Shown one piece after another: positions 25,917 to 35,009 of a DNA stretch of 64,000 nt. A program made the position numbers and the translations under genes. Each line of letters opens with the position of its first letter. Position 1 is the first letter of the stretch. Source of the DNA: Pseudomonas frederiksbergensis (lineage in GTDB: Bacteria > Pseudomonadota > Gammaproteobacteria > Pseudomonadales > Pseudomonadaceae). Below the pieces are notes generated by a model that was given only the letters and a program-made list of their open reading frames with translations, was not told where the DNA came from and did not search any database. The stretch spans positions 1,488,001 through 1,552,000 of the forward strand of contig NZ_CP017886.1 in NCBI RefSeq assembly GCF_001874645.1. The letters are read 5' to 3'.

Positions 25917-26507
25917 TCAGCGCGCCGTGAAAATCAGCACCGCACCCACCGGCACCGACAAACTGATGGCCGACAGGCCGGCGACGGTACGCAGGCTTTC
26001 CAGCCCTGGCAGCAGATCGAAATCCGCAGCATTGAGCACCAGCGGCTCCAGGGTCACCACTTGAAAGCGCCGATCATCGAGCCGTGTCGCCAGCAACTCG
26101 GCGTTGTAAGCGTGCTCTTTACCGTGAAGGCTGACCGTCAGTGGCAAACGCAATTCGAGTTGCGCGCCGGAGGCCAGATCCTTGATCGGCCGCAAATCGA
26201 TCTGCGCGCTGATCAGTGCTTCAGGGAACGTCTTGATCTCAAACAGCGCCTTGCGCATACGCTCATCGCGCAGCGGGATTCCGCTATTGACCGACTCCAG
26301 TTCGACCTGCACTTGCGCCTGGCCTGTGGCGTCGACTTTTCCATGCAGCACCAGAAAGCGCTGAACTTCGGAGAGGTTGGCGTTCTTGGTGGAGATAAAC
26401 GAAAGACGTGAAGACTCACCGTCCAGATACCAGTCGGCGTGGGCTGGCGAGGTAACGAAAGCCAACGGCAGCAAGGCCAGGGCTGTGCAGCAAAACCGCT
26501 TGAACAT
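25917..26507 (-). CDS. YceI family periplasmic protein
   Basis: The 196-residue protein has a signal peptide (MFKRFCCTALALLPLAFVTSPAHA). The YceI lipocalin-like domain starts DWYLDGESSRLSFISTKNANLSEVQRF and has PLRDERMRKALFEIKTFPEALI. YceI proteins bind polyisoprenoids or amphiphiles in the periplasm. The ATG at 26507 or a GTG at 26513 could start it, as neither has a strong ribosome site. Cotranscribed with clsB. Confidence 0.85.
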   Translation of the reverse strand: MFKRFCCTALALLPLAFVTSPAHADWYLDGESSRLSFISTKNANLSEVQRFLVLHGKVDATGQAQVQVELESVNSGIPLRDERMRKALFEIKTFPEALISAQIDLRPIKDLASGAQLELRLPLTVSLHGKEHAYNAELLATRLDDRRFQVVTLEPLVLNAADFDLLPGLESLRTVAGLSAISLSVPVGAVLIFTAR

Positions 26508-26591
26508 AAACACTCATGAGTCAGTAAACCTGAGCCGAACCTTAGCCTGAGTGAACGCGCTTGCAAACCGCGCAGGGCAAAAGACCACCGC

Positions 26592-26918
26592 CTACGGAGT
26601 CAAGCGGCAACCCTGACGGGCACCGAGCCATACAGCGGTATGGCTGCGTCCCATGCCGCTGGCCGTCACACGCTTGTTTGGGGCGTCATCGAGAAAACCG
26701 CTGATGGGCACGTACTGCTTCACATAGGCCTGGCAATAATCCGCCGGGTTGTTCTCGACATAACGGCACGAGCAATATTCCTTGGCGGTGTAGGCGCTAA
26801 TGATGTCTGGAAATGCCCACAACGCGACCCGCTCCTGCCAGACCCAGCCGAGCAACACGGCGATCAACAACAGCAACACGCTGAGCCGTGGTCGACGGCG
26901 AATAACACCGAAATTCAT
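26592..26918 (-). CDS. Small single-pass membrane protein, uncharacterised
   Basis: The 108-residue protein has one N-terminal membrane helix (PRLSVLLLLIAVLLGWVW), then a periplasmic domain with four Cys (YCSCRY, DYCQAYV, QGCRLTP). No named family is recognised, but it forms a gene pair with the upstream serine hydrolase, overlapping by 4 bases (ATGA). It may be an accessory or anchor to that enzyme, by context only. Confidence 0.7.
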   Translation of the reverse strand: MNFGVIRRRPRLSVLLLLIAVLLGWVWQERVALWAFPDIISAYTAKEYCSCRYVENNPADYCQAYVKQYVPISGFLDDAPNKRVTASGMGRSHTAVWLGARQGCRLTP

Positions 26919-28018
26919 GGCTGCACCTTCTGCGCGAATGCCGCCAGTGCCAGTCTGAGCAATTCGTTGTGCTGGTAGCTGCCGTCGCGATCATCGCCAT
27001 AGCGCACGATCACCAGTTTCTCGCTGGGCATCACATACAACGCCTGCCCCCAATGGCCGAGGGCGGCAAAGGTGTCATCAGGGGCGTCCTCCCAGGGTCT
27101 CTCCGCACCGTCGACCGCACGATTGAGCCACCAATGTCCCCCGGGAACGGCTTCATCCTGATTGGCTTTGAAGCGATTGAACGGTTGGCGGTTGAACTCG
27201 ACCCAGTCCTTTGGCAGCAACTGCCGGTTACCCCAGCGACCGTCGCGTTGCATCAACAGGCCGATCCGCGCCAGATCGCGAGCCGTCATATAGGCATAGG
27301 AGGAGGCAACAAATGTCCCCGTCGCATCGGTTTCCCAAACCGCACTGCGAATCCCCAAGGGGCCGAACAACGCGGTCCATGGATAGTCGGCGTAGCGCTG
27401 CGCACCGACCATGGTCTTCAGCGTTGCGGACAATAGATTGCTGTCACCGCTGGAGTAACGGAACGCCTCGCCCGGCAGGCTGAACTCGCCATGGTCGGCG
27501 GCGAATGCGGCAATGTCCTGGCGTCCATGGGTGTAGAGCATCGCCACCACCGAAGAATTCAGCGGCGCATATTCATAACTTTCCTGCCAGTCCAGCCCCG
27601 AGGCCCAGTGCAGCAGATCGGCGATGGAAACATTCGGATGGCTCTGCAAGGGTGGGTAAAAATTCGCTGCCGGGTCCTGCAATTTGAACAAGCCTTCACC
27701 ATAGGCCACGCCCAGCACCGTGGCTATCAGGCTTTTACTGACGGACCAGGTCAGGTGCGCAGTGTCGGCCGTCGTTGGACCAGCGTAGCGTTCGTAGATC
27801 AATTGCCCGTCACGAATCACCAGCAAGGCATCGGTACGAACGCCTTTACGGCTGACGTCATCACGCGGCGCAAAGGCGTAATTCTCCAATGCCTGAAGCT
27901 GCGGGCCGGTGATTTTCGGGCCAGACGACCATTGCTCGGTGGGCCAGTTTTCCGCCAGAACCGGAAGGCTGACCAGCAACATCAACAGCAGCAACAGGCG
28001 TTTGAACACGGCAGTCAC
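26915..28018 (-). CDS. Serine hydrolase of the class C beta-lactamase fold
   Basis: The 367-residue exported protein has a signal peptide (FKRLLLLLMLLVSLPVLA). The catalytic SxxK is in TWSVSKSLIATVLG near residue 92, with the YSSGDSN motif (Tyr position) near 192. The third motif is likely HWGQALYVMP near 330. Proteins of this type are esterases, D-aminopeptidases or 6-aminohexanoate-dimer-hydrolase-like enzymes rather than true beta-lactamases. It is translationally coupled to the small membrane protein downstream. Confidence 0.85.
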   Translation of the reverse strand: MTAVFKRLLLLLMLLVSLPVLAENWPTEQWSSGPKITGPQLQALENYAFAPRDDVSRKGVRTDALLVIRDGQLIYERYAGPTTADTAHLTWSVSKSLIATVLGVAYGEGLFKLQDPAANFYPPLQSHPNVSIADLLHWASGLDWQESYEYAPLNSSVVAMLYTHGRQDIAAFAADHGEFSLPGEAFRYSSGDSNLLSATLKTMVGAQRYADYPWTALFGPLGIRSAVWETDATGTFVASSYAYMTARDLARIGLLMQRDGRWGNRQLLPKDWVEFNRQPFNRFKANQDEAVPGGHWWLNRAVDGAERPWEDAPDDTFAALGHWGQALYVMPSEKLVIVRYGDDRDGSYQHNELLRLALAAFAQKVQP

Positions 28019-28089
28019 TCGGAGGGATTAACCCTCTGAGCGTAGTCGAGGCAGATGACGGTTTCGAATGTGAATACCAAAACCAGCGA

Positions 28090-28971
28090 TTACATAGATC
28101 CCGCCAACGCCTTGGCCAACCGTTTGGCCCGCGCCCCCGCCGCCAGCTCCAGCACCGTCTGATCGCGCGTCCACAACGCCGCCCATGGCGGCGGCCCGTC
28201 GGCAAAGGCTTCATAAAGCGACGCCTTGAGCCCATCAAACTGCGCAAACAGTCCGCCCAGCAACACATGCCCGACACTGCTGTTCGGCGGTTGGCGGCTG
28301 GCTTCCGCACACCCCGCCAGCAACGCCAGCAATTTCAGTTGAAGGCTTTGTGGCCAGTCGCTGTCCCGACCGACACCGTACAACCAGGCACTCATGGCGC
28401 TCAGTACATAGATGTCTTCAAGGGTGCGGAACGGTTTGACATACGCGTCCCAGCCATCTCCAGCGAGCAATTCACACAGCGCGTTGTCAAGAAACAGCCG
28501 ACCGTGACTGATGTCCGGCATCAACGCAATGGCCGGAAGTTTTTCAACCCGTACGCCGGGTTCGCCGGGATAAACCACCGCCAGACTCAAACGCGGTGAC
28601 TGGCCCTGCTCTTCGCTGCGCGCAGCAATCAGCAACCAGCCCGCCGCATCACCCGCGGTGACGAAATCCTTGCGCCCGCTCAAGCGAAGATCTGTGAGAC
28701 GGGTTTGCATGTCTGCCGGGCGCAGGCTGCGCTGTTCGGTCGCACACAATGCCCCCAGGCTCGGCGGCGCGCTGGGCCACAACATGCGCAACGCAGCCTG
28801 GTAACCCACCAGAAAGGCCAACCCCGGCGTTGCCATCATCCGCCCGCCGCGCACCGCCAACTCGAACGGCGTCACTGTACCCAACACATGCAGCAACGTC
28901 GCATATCCCTCTGCCAGGTCAGGGTTTTCGAGCTGACGCTGGTCGCAGTTCAACAAGGCTTGCCAAGGCAT
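28090..28971 (-). CDS. Reduced acyl-CoA dehydrogenase-like protein
   Basis: The 293-residue protein begins MPWQALLNCDQRQL. It shows traces of the acyl-CoA dehydrogenase fold: a helical start, a central beta part (LRLSGRKDFVTAGDAAGWLLIAARSEEQ...RLSLAVVYP) and a helical C-terminus. At under 300 residues it is shorter than the usual 380, and I cannot place the catalytic Glu, so it may be non-catalytic. The start at 28971 follows GAGGA. It is divergent from olsBA. Confidence 0.6.
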   Translation of the reverse strand: MPWQALLNCDQRQLENPDLAEGYATLLHVLGTVTPFELAVRGGRMMATPGLAFLVGYQAALRMLWPSAPPSLGALCATEQRSLRPADMQTRLTDLRLSGRKDFVTAGDAAGWLLIAARSEEQGQSPRLSLAVVYPGEPGVRVEKLPAIALMPDISHGRLFLDNALCELLAGDGWDAYVKPFRTLEDIYVLSAMSAWLYGVGRDSDWPQSLQLKLLALLAGCAEASRQPPNSSVGHVLLGGLFAQFDGLKASLYEAFADGPPPWAALWTRDQTVLELAAGARAKRLAKALAGSM

Positions 28972-28988
28972 AAACGGGTCCTCAAGGG

Positions 28989-29006
28989 CTGTCACACAAG
29001 CATCAC
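28989..29006 (+). promoter_or_regulatory. Weak candidate Pho box upstream of olsB
   Basis: CTGTCAC at 28989 is followed 11 bases later by the poorer copy GCATCAC. PhoB boxes are two such repeats 11 bases apart, and olsBA is phosphate-regulated in other pseudomonads. The second half matches only 4 of 7 bases, so this is tentative. Confidence 0.3.
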
Positions 29007-29111
29007 CAAAGCTTCATGGCGATGACACCGGGGCTACATAGCCTGACTTTGCACAACAAAGTCGATCGACTGCAACCCAAGACGGGTGAGCAGCCCGTAC
29101 GGAGATTCGCA

Positions 29112-29867
29112 ATGACTCAGCTCGCCCGCATCAGCGACACCGGCAATGAACGCCGCCTGCAAGCCGAACGCCTGATCGGCGCCGAGGCGTTGCAGGAAGC
29201 CCAGGCCCTGCGCTTCAACGTGTTCAGCGGCGAGTTCAACGCCAAGCTCAAAGGCGCAGAGTTAGGTCTGGACATGGATGACTATGATGTTCATTGCGCC
29301 CACATTGGCGTGCGTGATTTGAATACCGGACGCCTGGTCGCGACGACGCGTTTGCTCGACCACCAGGCCGCCAGCAGCCTGGGGCGTTTCTACAGCGAAG
29401 AAGAATTCAGCCTGCACGGCCTGTTACATCTGCAAGGTCCCATCCTGGAAATCGGTCGCACCTGCGTCGACCCGGCCTACCGCAACGGCGGCACCATCGC
29501 CGTGCTCTGGGGCGAGCTGGCCGAAGTGCTGAATCAGGGCGGCTACAGCTACCTGATGGGTTGCGCGAGCATCCCGATGCAGGACGGCGGGATTCAGGCC
29601 CAGGCGATCATGCAGCGCTTGCGTGAACGGTATCTGTGCACCGAACACCTGCGCGCCGAACCGAAGAAACCGCTGCCGGCCCTCGACATTCCGTCCAACG
29701 TGATCGCAGAAATGCCGCCGCTGCTCAAGGCCTACATGCGTCTGGGTGCGAAGATCTGTGGCGAGCCGTGCTGGGACGAAGACTTCCAGGTCGCCGACGT
29801 GTTCATCCTGCTTAAACGCGACGAGCTGTGCCCGCGTTATGCCAAACACTTCAAGGCAGCAGTCTGA
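29112..29867 (+). CDS. olsB: L-ornithine N-alpha-acyltransferase OlsB
   Basis: The 251-residue GNAT-related enzyme has [26 protein letters not shown] at the start, [14 protein letters not shown], and [30 protein letters not shown] near residue 120-150. These are all typical of OlsB. It transfers a 3-hydroxyacyl chain from ACP to ornithine, giving lyso-ornithine lipid. The start at 29112 follows GGAGA. Its stop overlaps the olsA start (TGATG). Confidence 0.92.
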   Translation: MTQLARISDTGNERRLQAERLIGAEALQEAQALRFNVFSGEFNAKLKGAELGLDMDDYDVHCAHIGVRDLNTGRLVATTRLLDHQAASSLGRFYSEEEFSLHGLLHLQGPILEIGRTCVDPAYRNGGTIAVLWGELAEVLNQGGYSYLMGCASIPMQDGGIQAQAIMQRLRERYLCTEHLRAEPKKPLPALDIPSNVIAEMPPLLKAYMRLGAKICGEPCWDEDFQVADVFILLKRDELCPRYAKHFKAAV

Positions 29868-30661
29868 TGAGCCGGCTGCGGGTGTACGCGCGGATCGCGC
29901 GAGTGCTGCTGGTGGTCGCACTGGGCTTGAGCATGGCCAGCGTGTTCGGGCTGTTCGAGCGCATGGGTATTGCCAACTCGATGGTGCGGCGCCAACGCTG
30001 GTCGCGGTTTTTCATGACGCGGCTGAGCAACGCCCTGCCCTTTCGCGTGACAGTCCACGGCGAACTGCCGCAAAAGCCGATGCTCTGGGTCAGCAACCAT
30101 GTGTCCTGGACCGACATTCCGTTATTGGGCATGCTCACGCCCTTGTCTTTCCTGTCCAAGGCCGAAGTGCGCACCTGGCCGGTCGCCGGCTGGCTCGCGG
30201 CCAAGGCTGGCAGCCTGTTCATTCGTCGAGGTTCGGGTGACAGCCAACTGATCCGCAAGCAGATGAGCCGCCACCTGGAGCAAGCCCATCCGTTACTGAT
30301 GTTCCCGGAAGGCACCACCACCGATGGCCGTTCGTTGCGCACCTTTCACGGTCGCTTGTTGTCCGCAGCCATCGACGCAGACGTGGCGCTGCAACCGGTG
30401 GCCGTTCGTTATCTGCGCGACGGTCAGATCGACCCGCTTGCACCGTTCATTGGTGATGACGACTTGCTCTCTCACTTGATGCGCTTGTTCGCCAACGATC
30501 AGGGCGACGTCGAGATCCATCTGCTCAAACCGATTGCCTGCCACGGCCAGGAACGCGCAGCGCTGGCCTTTGCGGCTCAGCAAGCGGTGCAGAAGGCGTT
30601 GTTTGGCGACGTGGCTCAACCTGTCGAACCGCGGCGTGCCGGCGAATTGATCGCCGCCTGA
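29867..30661 (+). CDS. olsA: Lyso-ornithine lipid O-acyltransferase OlsA
   Basis: The 264-residue membrane-associated acyltransferase of the PlsC family has an N-terminal hydrophobic helix (IARVLLVVALGLSMASVFGLF). The catalytic HX4D motif is in SNHVSWTDIPLLG near residue 79, and the FPEGTTTDG substrate motif near 146. It adds the second acyl chain to complete ornithine lipid. One-base overlap with olsB indicates a single operon. A REP doublet begins immediately after its stop. Confidence 0.9.
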   Translation: MSRLRVYARIARVLLVVALGLSMASVFGLFERMGIANSMVRRQRWSRFFMTRLSNALPFRVTVHGELPQKPMLWVSNHVSWTDIPLLGMLTPLSFLSKAEVRTWPVAGWLAAKAGSLFIRRGSGDSQLIRKQMSRHLEQAHPLLMFPEGTTTDGRSLRTFHGRLLSAAIDADVALQPVAVRYLRDGQIDPLAPFIGDDDLLSHLMRLFANDQGDVEIHLLKPIACHGQERAALAFAAQQAVQKALFGDVAQPVEPRRAGELIAA

Positions 30662-30662
30662 A

Positions 30663-30740
30663 AAAAGATCGCAGCCTGCGGCAACTCCTACAGGGTGTAC
30701 ACGTTCCCACTGTAGGAGCTGCCGCAGGCTGCGATCTTTT
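30663..30740. repeat. REP doublet (REPIN)
   Basis: AAAAGATCGCAGCCTGCGGC then AACTCCTACAG is answered by CTGTAGGAGCTGCCGCAGGC then TGCGATCTTTTG. It fills the gap between convergent olsA and acpH. Confidence 0.87.
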
Positions 30741-30748
30741 GACCTGAT

Positions 30749-31321
30749 CTACAACCGCCGCCCCGCAAAATCCTGCAACTGCGGATAGAACAACCGGAAA
30801 TCATCACTCAACGGTTCATACAATCGCTCCAGATCCGCCATCGCGGCGGCCAGTTCTTCAGGCCGCGACAGGCGCCGTGAAATCCCCCGCAGCACTTGGT
30901 CCAGCACCGCAAATTCGCGATAAGAACCGAGCCAGTCATTCGTTGCCATGTGCGGGGCAATCTGCGCCAGTCGTCCTGGCAGCTGCGGTTCGGCAGCGAG
31001 CACCCGGTACACATCCGAAGTGAACTGTTCCAGCGGCTGGTCAGCGTAAAGTGTCCAGTCCCGCGCCAGGCAATGGTCGAAAAACACATCGAGCACGATG
31101 CCGGCATACCGTCGTCGCGTTAGCGTAAATCGCGACAACGCCAGGTCGACTAACGGATGGCGGTCGGTAAACACGTCGATGCTGCGATGCAGCTGAATGG
31201 CCGCTTCGATCTCCGGATTGAATTGCCCTTGCAGCCGACCTTTGACGAAATCGCCATACAAACTGCCGAGCAATTGACCGGGACGCTGGCCACCGAGATG
31301 AAGATGTGCGAGATAGTTCAT
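30749..31321 (-). CDS. acpH: Acyl carrier protein phosphodiesterase AcpH
   Basis: The 190-residue protein has NYLAHLHLGGQRPGQLLGSLYGDFVKGRL at the start, IQLHRSIDVFTDRHP, and GIVLDVFFDHCLARDW, which carry the HD-like His/Asp metal ligands of the AcpH family. It removes the phosphopantetheine arm from ACP. Length fits E. coli AcpH. It is divergent from the ArsR-like gene. Confidence 0.9.
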   Translation of the reverse strand: MNYLAHLHLGGQRPGQLLGSLYGDFVKGRLQGQFNPEIEAAIQLHRSIDVFTDRHPLVDLALSRFTLTRRRYAGIVLDVFFDHCLARDWTLYADQPLEQFTSDVYRVLAAEPQLPGRLAQIAPHMATNDWLGSYREFAVLDQVLRGISRRLSRPEELAAAMADLERLYEPLSDDFRLFYPQLQDFAGRRL

Positions 31322-31348
31322 GACGCGTAGCTTAGCACTGCGCCATTC

Positions 31349-31452
31349 ATATCGTTATAACTCGATATACCGATTTTGGCTGACCTCAGACCAAAATCAT
31401 ATTTGTATATCGCGAAATACCGATTTAAAGTTCGCCTCATCGCGATATAACG
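31349..31452. promoter_or_regulatory. Cluster of ATATCG dyads, candidate ArsR-type operator
   Basis: ATATCG and CGATAT flank 8 bases at 31349-31368. TATATCGCGAAATA (31406-31419) is a 14-mer palindrome with one mismatch, and CGCGATATAACG follows at 31441-31452. The cluster lies just upstream of the ArsR-like gene, so autoregulation is likely by inference. Confidence 0.55.
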
Positions 31453-31475
31453 TTTTACCCAACCCGAGCACTGCC

Positions 31476-31781
31476 ATGTCCACCATTGACCTCGACGAAA
31501 TAATAAAAGCCCTGGCGCACCCGGTACGGCGAGAAATCCTGCACTGGCTCAAAGACCCGACCGTCGAATTCCCCGACCAATCCCACAGCAACGAGCACGG
31601 CGTCTGCGCCGGACAGATCGATCAACGTTGCGGTTTGTCGCAGTCCACTGTTTCTGCCCATCTGGCGACCCTGCAACGCGCCGGCCTGATCAGCAGCCGT
31701 AAAGTCGGCCAGTGGCATTTTTTCAAACGCAACGAGGAAACCATTCAGGAATTCCTCCGCAGCTTCAGCAAAGAGCTCTGA
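31476..31781 (+). CDS. ArsR family transcriptional regulator
   Basis: The 101-residue winged-helix protein has EIIKALAHPVRREILHWLKDP, the recognition region GLSQSTVSAHLATLQRAGLISSRKVGQWHFFKRN, and a short C-terminal helix. The acidic/His loop SHSNEHGVCAGQIDQRCGLS could sense a ligand or thiol, but no classical metal site is obvious. It heads the operon with an MFS pump and xenB and lies next to strong ATATCG dyads. Confidence 0.85.
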   Translation: MSTIDLDEIIKALAHPVRREILHWLKDPTVEFPDQSHSNEHGVCAGQIDQRCGLSQSTVSAHLATLQRAGLISSRKVGQWHFFKRNEETIQEFLRSFSKEL

Positions 31782-31815
31782 CCCTTTACGTCAGTACGCC
31801 GATAAGGAATCGACA

Positions 31816-32988
31816 ATGCCCCTCTCGCTACTCATTCTGGCCCTGAGCGCCTTTGCCATCGGCACCACCGAGTTCGTCATCATGGGCTTGCTGCCCGATG
31901 TGGCGACCGACCTCGGCGTGTCGATCCCCGGTGCCGGCTGGTTGGTGACTGGTTACGCCCTGGGCGTGGCCATCGGTGCGCCGTTCATGGCACTGGCCAC
32001 CGCCAGACTGCCGCGCAAGGCTGCTTTGGTTGCGTTGATGGGCATTTTCATCATCGGCAACCTGCTCTGCGCCCTGGCCGGTGACTACAACGTGCTGATG
32101 TTTGCCCGTGTGGTGACTGCCCTTTGCCACGGCGCATTCTTTGGTATCGGTTCGGTGGTCGCTGCGGGTCTGGTTCCGGCCAACAAGCGCGCTTCGGCCG
32201 TGGCCCTGATGTTCACCGGCCTGACCCTGGCCAACGTACTCGGTGTGCCGCTGGGTACCGCGCTCGGCCAGGAAGCCGGCTGGCGTTCGACCTTCTGGGC
32301 GGTGACCGTGATCGGTGTGATTGCGCTGATCGGCCTGATCCGTTTCCTGCCGGCCAAACGTGACGAAGAAAAACTCGACATGCGCGCCGAACTGGCGGCC
32401 CTCAAAGGCGCCGGGATCTGGCTGTCGCTAAGCATGACCGCATTGTTCGCCGCGTCGGTCTTCACCTTGTTCACCTATGTCGCACCGCTGTTGGGCGAAG
32501 TCACCGGTGTCTCGCCACGCGGCGTGACCTGGAGCCTGATGCTCATCGGGCTGGGCCTGACGGTCGGCAACATCATCGGCGGCAAGCTGGCTGACAAAAG
32601 CATGGCGACGACGCTGATCGGCGTGTTCATCACCATGGCGGTGGTCTCCACCGTGCTGACCTGGACCAGCGTTGCATTGATCCCGACCGAAATCACGCTG
32701 TTCCTCTGGGCCACCGCGTGCTTTGCCGCCGTACCCGCCCTGCAAGTGAATGTAGTGACCTTCGGCAAGGCAGCACCGAACCTGGTGTCGACCCTGAACA
32801 TCGGCGCTTTCAATGTCGGCAACGCACTCGGTGCCTGGGTCGGCGGCAGCGTCATCGCCCACGGTTTCGGCCTGACCAGCGTGCCTCTCGCGGCCGCTGT
32901 GCTGGCGATCCTGGCGCTGCTGGTGACCTTGATTACTTTCCGTCAGAGCGGCAATGCCGAGCTGGCTCCTGCTATCACTGATCATTAA
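31816..32988 (+). CDS. MFS transporter (DHA1, arabinose-efflux-like)
   Basis: The 390-residue protein has twelve predicted membrane helices. LSAFAIGTTEFVIMGLLPDVATDLGVSIPGAGWLVTGYALGVAIGAP is the typical opening of the AraJ/YdhP-like DHA1 group. It is probably a drug or metabolite efflux pump. AAGGA lies 8 bases before the start. It sits between the ArsR-like regulator (34-base gap) and xenB (15-base gap), so it is probably induced together with the reductase. Confidence 0.87.
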   Translation: MPLSLLILALSAFAIGTTEFVIMGLLPDVATDLGVSIPGAGWLVTGYALGVAIGAPFMALATARLPRKAALVALMGIFIIGNLLCALAGDYNVLMFARVVTALCHGAFFGIGSVVAAGLVPANKRASAVALMFTGLTLANVLGVPLGTALGQEAGWRSTFWAVTVIGVIALIGLIRFLPAKRDEEKLDMRAELAALKGAGIWLSLSMTALFAASVFTLFTYVAPLLGEVTGVSPRGVTWSLMLIGLGLTVGNIIGGKLADKSMATTLIGVFITMAVVSTVLTWTSVALIPTEITLFLWATACFAAVPALQVNVVTFGKAAPNLVSTLNIGAFNVGNALGAWVGGSVIAHGFGLTSVPLAAAVLAILALLVTLITFRQSGNAELAPAITDH

Positions 32989-33003
32989 CGAGGGTTGTAT
33001 CTC

Positions 33004-34053
33004 ATGACGACTATTTTCGATCCGATCACACTGGGCGACCTGCAACTGGCGAACCGCATCATCATGGCGCCATTGACCCGCTGCCGCGCCGACGAAGGTC
33101 GTGTGCCAAACGCGCTGATGGCTGAATACTACGTGCAGCGCGCTTCTGCTGGCCTGATCCTCAGCGAAGCCACTTCGGTCGCGCCGATGGGTGTCGGCTA
33201 CCCGGACACCCCCGGCATCTGGTCCAACGACCAGGTGCGTGGCTGGAGCAACGTGACCAAAGCGGTCCACGGCGCCGGCGGCAAGATTGTTCTGCAACTG
33301 TGGCACGTTGGCCGGGTTTCCCACCCGTCCTACCTGAACGGCGAAGCGCCGGTTGCACCGAGCGCCATTGCGCCAAAAGGTCATGTCAGCCTGGTTCGTC
33401 CATTGGCCGACTACCCAACGCCGCGCGCACTGGAAACCGCTGAAATCGCCGACATCATCGACGCTTACCGCGTCGGTGCGGAAAACGCCAAAGCGGCCGG
33501 TTTTGACGGCGTGGAAATCCACGGCGCCAACGGCTACCTGCTCGACCAATTCCTGCAAAGCAGCACCAACCAGCGCACCGACAATTACGGTGGCTCCCTG
33601 GAAAACCGTGCCCGCCTGTTGCTGGAAGTGACTGACGCAGCGATCGAAGTCTGGGGCGCAGGTCGCGTCGGTGTGCACCTGGCACCACGCGCCGACTCCC
33701 ACGACATGGGTGACGACAACCTGGCCGAGACCTTTACCTACGTCGCTCGCGAACTGGGTAAACGCGGCATCGCGTTCATTTGCTCCCGTGAGAAAGAAGC
33801 CGGCGACAGCCTCGGCCCACAACTGAAAGAAGCCTTCGGTGGCCCGTACATTGCCAACGAACGCTTCACCAAGGACAGCGCCAACGCCTGGCTCGCCAGC
33901 GGCAAGGCCGATGCGGTCGCCTTCGGCGTACCGTTCATTGCCAACCCGGACCTGCCGGCACGCCTGAAAGCCGATGCACCGCTCAACGAAGCGCGCCCTG
34001 AAACGTTCTACGGCAAAGGCCCGGTCGGTTACATCGACTATCCGACGTTGTAA
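33004..34053 (+). CDS. xenB: Old Yellow Enzyme-type xenobiotic reductase XenB
   Basis: The 349-residue FMN-dependent TIM-barrel ene-reductase has IMAPLTRCRADEGRVPNALMAEYY, the LWHVGRVSHPSYL segment, the active-site pair in GVEIHGANGYLLDQFLQ, and NYGGSLENRARLLLEV. It matches XenB of P. fluorescens and P. putida almost throughout. It reduces activated alkenes, nitroaromatics and nitrate esters with NADPH. The start at 33004 follows GAGG. It is the last gene of the ArsR-MFS-xenB operon, closed by a strong terminator. Confidence 0.92.
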   Translation: MTTIFDPITLGDLQLANRIIMAPLTRCRADEGRVPNALMAEYYVQRASAGLILSEATSVAPMGVGYPDTPGIWSNDQVRGWSNVTKAVHGAGGKIVLQLWHVGRVSHPSYLNGEAPVAPSAIAPKGHVSLVRPLADYPTPRALETAEIADIIDAYRVGAENAKAAGFDGVEIHGANGYLLDQFLQSSTNQRTDNYGGSLENRARLLLEVTDAAIEVWGAGRVGVHLAPRADSHDMGDDNLAETFTYVARELGKRGIAFICSREKEAGDSLGPQLKEAFGGPYIANERFTKDSANAWLASGKADAVAFGVPFIANPDLPARLKADAPLNEARPETFYGKGPVGYIDYPTL

Positions 34054-34074
34054 GTAAATCGCGCTAAAAACAAA

Positions 34075-34104
34075 AGCCCCGACTCTCGCGAGTCGGGGCT
34101 TTTT
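34075..34104 (+). terminator. Rho-independent terminator after xenB
   Basis: AAGCCCCGACT and AGTCGGGGCTT form an 11-bp perfect stem with a short loop, followed by TTTT. It also faces the end of the convergent EamA gene. Confidence 0.88.
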
Positions 34105-34124
34105 GCAGTGTGATCATTTCAGGG

Positions 34125-35009
34125 CTAGCGCTTGCGCTGCCCCCACGCCACCGCCAGACCGCTCAAGCAAATAACCGCGATCCCGGCAATTGCGGCGCTA
34201 TCCGGTGTATGGCCGAAGATCAGGTAGCCGTACATCCCGGCGAACAGAATCTGCCCGTAACTGAACGGCGCCAGCATCGCCGGTGCCGCGTGACGGTACG
34301 CCTGGGTCAGTAGCAAGTGGCCGAACATGCCGCAAGTCCCCAATCCGAGCATGAACGCGGCGTGCGTCAACGTCGGCGTGCTCCAGAAAAATGGCAGCAA
34401 TGCACTCATGATCAGGCTGTTGAGAATACCGGTGAGGAAGTTGCTGGTGGTCGGACTGTCAATGCCGCTGAGTTTGCGGGTCAGCAATTGATAGAAACCG
34501 AAACACAACGCCGAGCACATCGGTAGCAACATCGCCGGGGTGAACAACGCTCCGCCTGGACGTACCACAATCAGCACCCCGACAAAACCGGCGAGCACCG
34601 CCAGCCATTGATTACGAGTGACGCGCTCACCCAAAAACGGCACAGAAAGCGCGGTCACTAACAAAGGGGCGAGAAACGTAACGGCCGTAGCTTCCGCCAA
34701 CGGGATGTAGCGCAGCCCGGTGGTAAAAAACAGACTGGTGCCGATCAGGCACAACCCACGAAGCAATTGTAGCCCCGGGCGCTTGGTGCGCACCACCGCA
34801 GAAAAACCACTGCGCGGCACGAAGATCACCAACATCAGTAGCGTGTGCACCACATAACGGGCCCAGACCACCATGACGATGGGATAAAAACCTGACAGGT
34901 ATTTGGACAACGTGTCATGACTGGCGAACAACAATACCGCCAGACAAATCAACGCAATGCCTTTGATGGGCTGTTCCGTGCCTTTGAAAATCGGGTTACT
35001 CACACTCAT
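34125..35009 (-). CDS. EamA/DMT family transporter
   Basis: The 294-residue protein has ten predicted helices in two EamA repeats (GIALICLAVLLFASHDTLSKYLSGFYPIVMVVWARYVVH; second from FTPAMLLPMCSALCFGFYQLLTRK). It has the RYIPLAEATAVTFLAPL motif typical of RhaT/RarD-like exporters. Substrate unknown. Monocistronic, convergent with xenB. Confidence 0.85.
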   Translation of the reverse strand: MSVSNPIFKGTEQPIKGIALICLAVLLFASHDTLSKYLSGFYPIVMVVWARYVVHTLLMLVIFVPRSGFSAVVRTKRPGLQLLRGLCLIGTSLFFTTGLRYIPLAEATAVTFLAPLLVTALSVPFLGERVTRNQWLAVLAGFVGVLIVVRPGGALFTPAMLLPMCSALCFGFYQLLTRKLSGIDSPTTSNFLTGILNSLIMSALLPFFWSTPTLTHAAFMLGLGTCGMFGHLLLTQAYRHAAPAMLAPFSYGQILFAGMYGYLIFGHTPDSAAIAGIAVICLSGLAVAWGQRKR

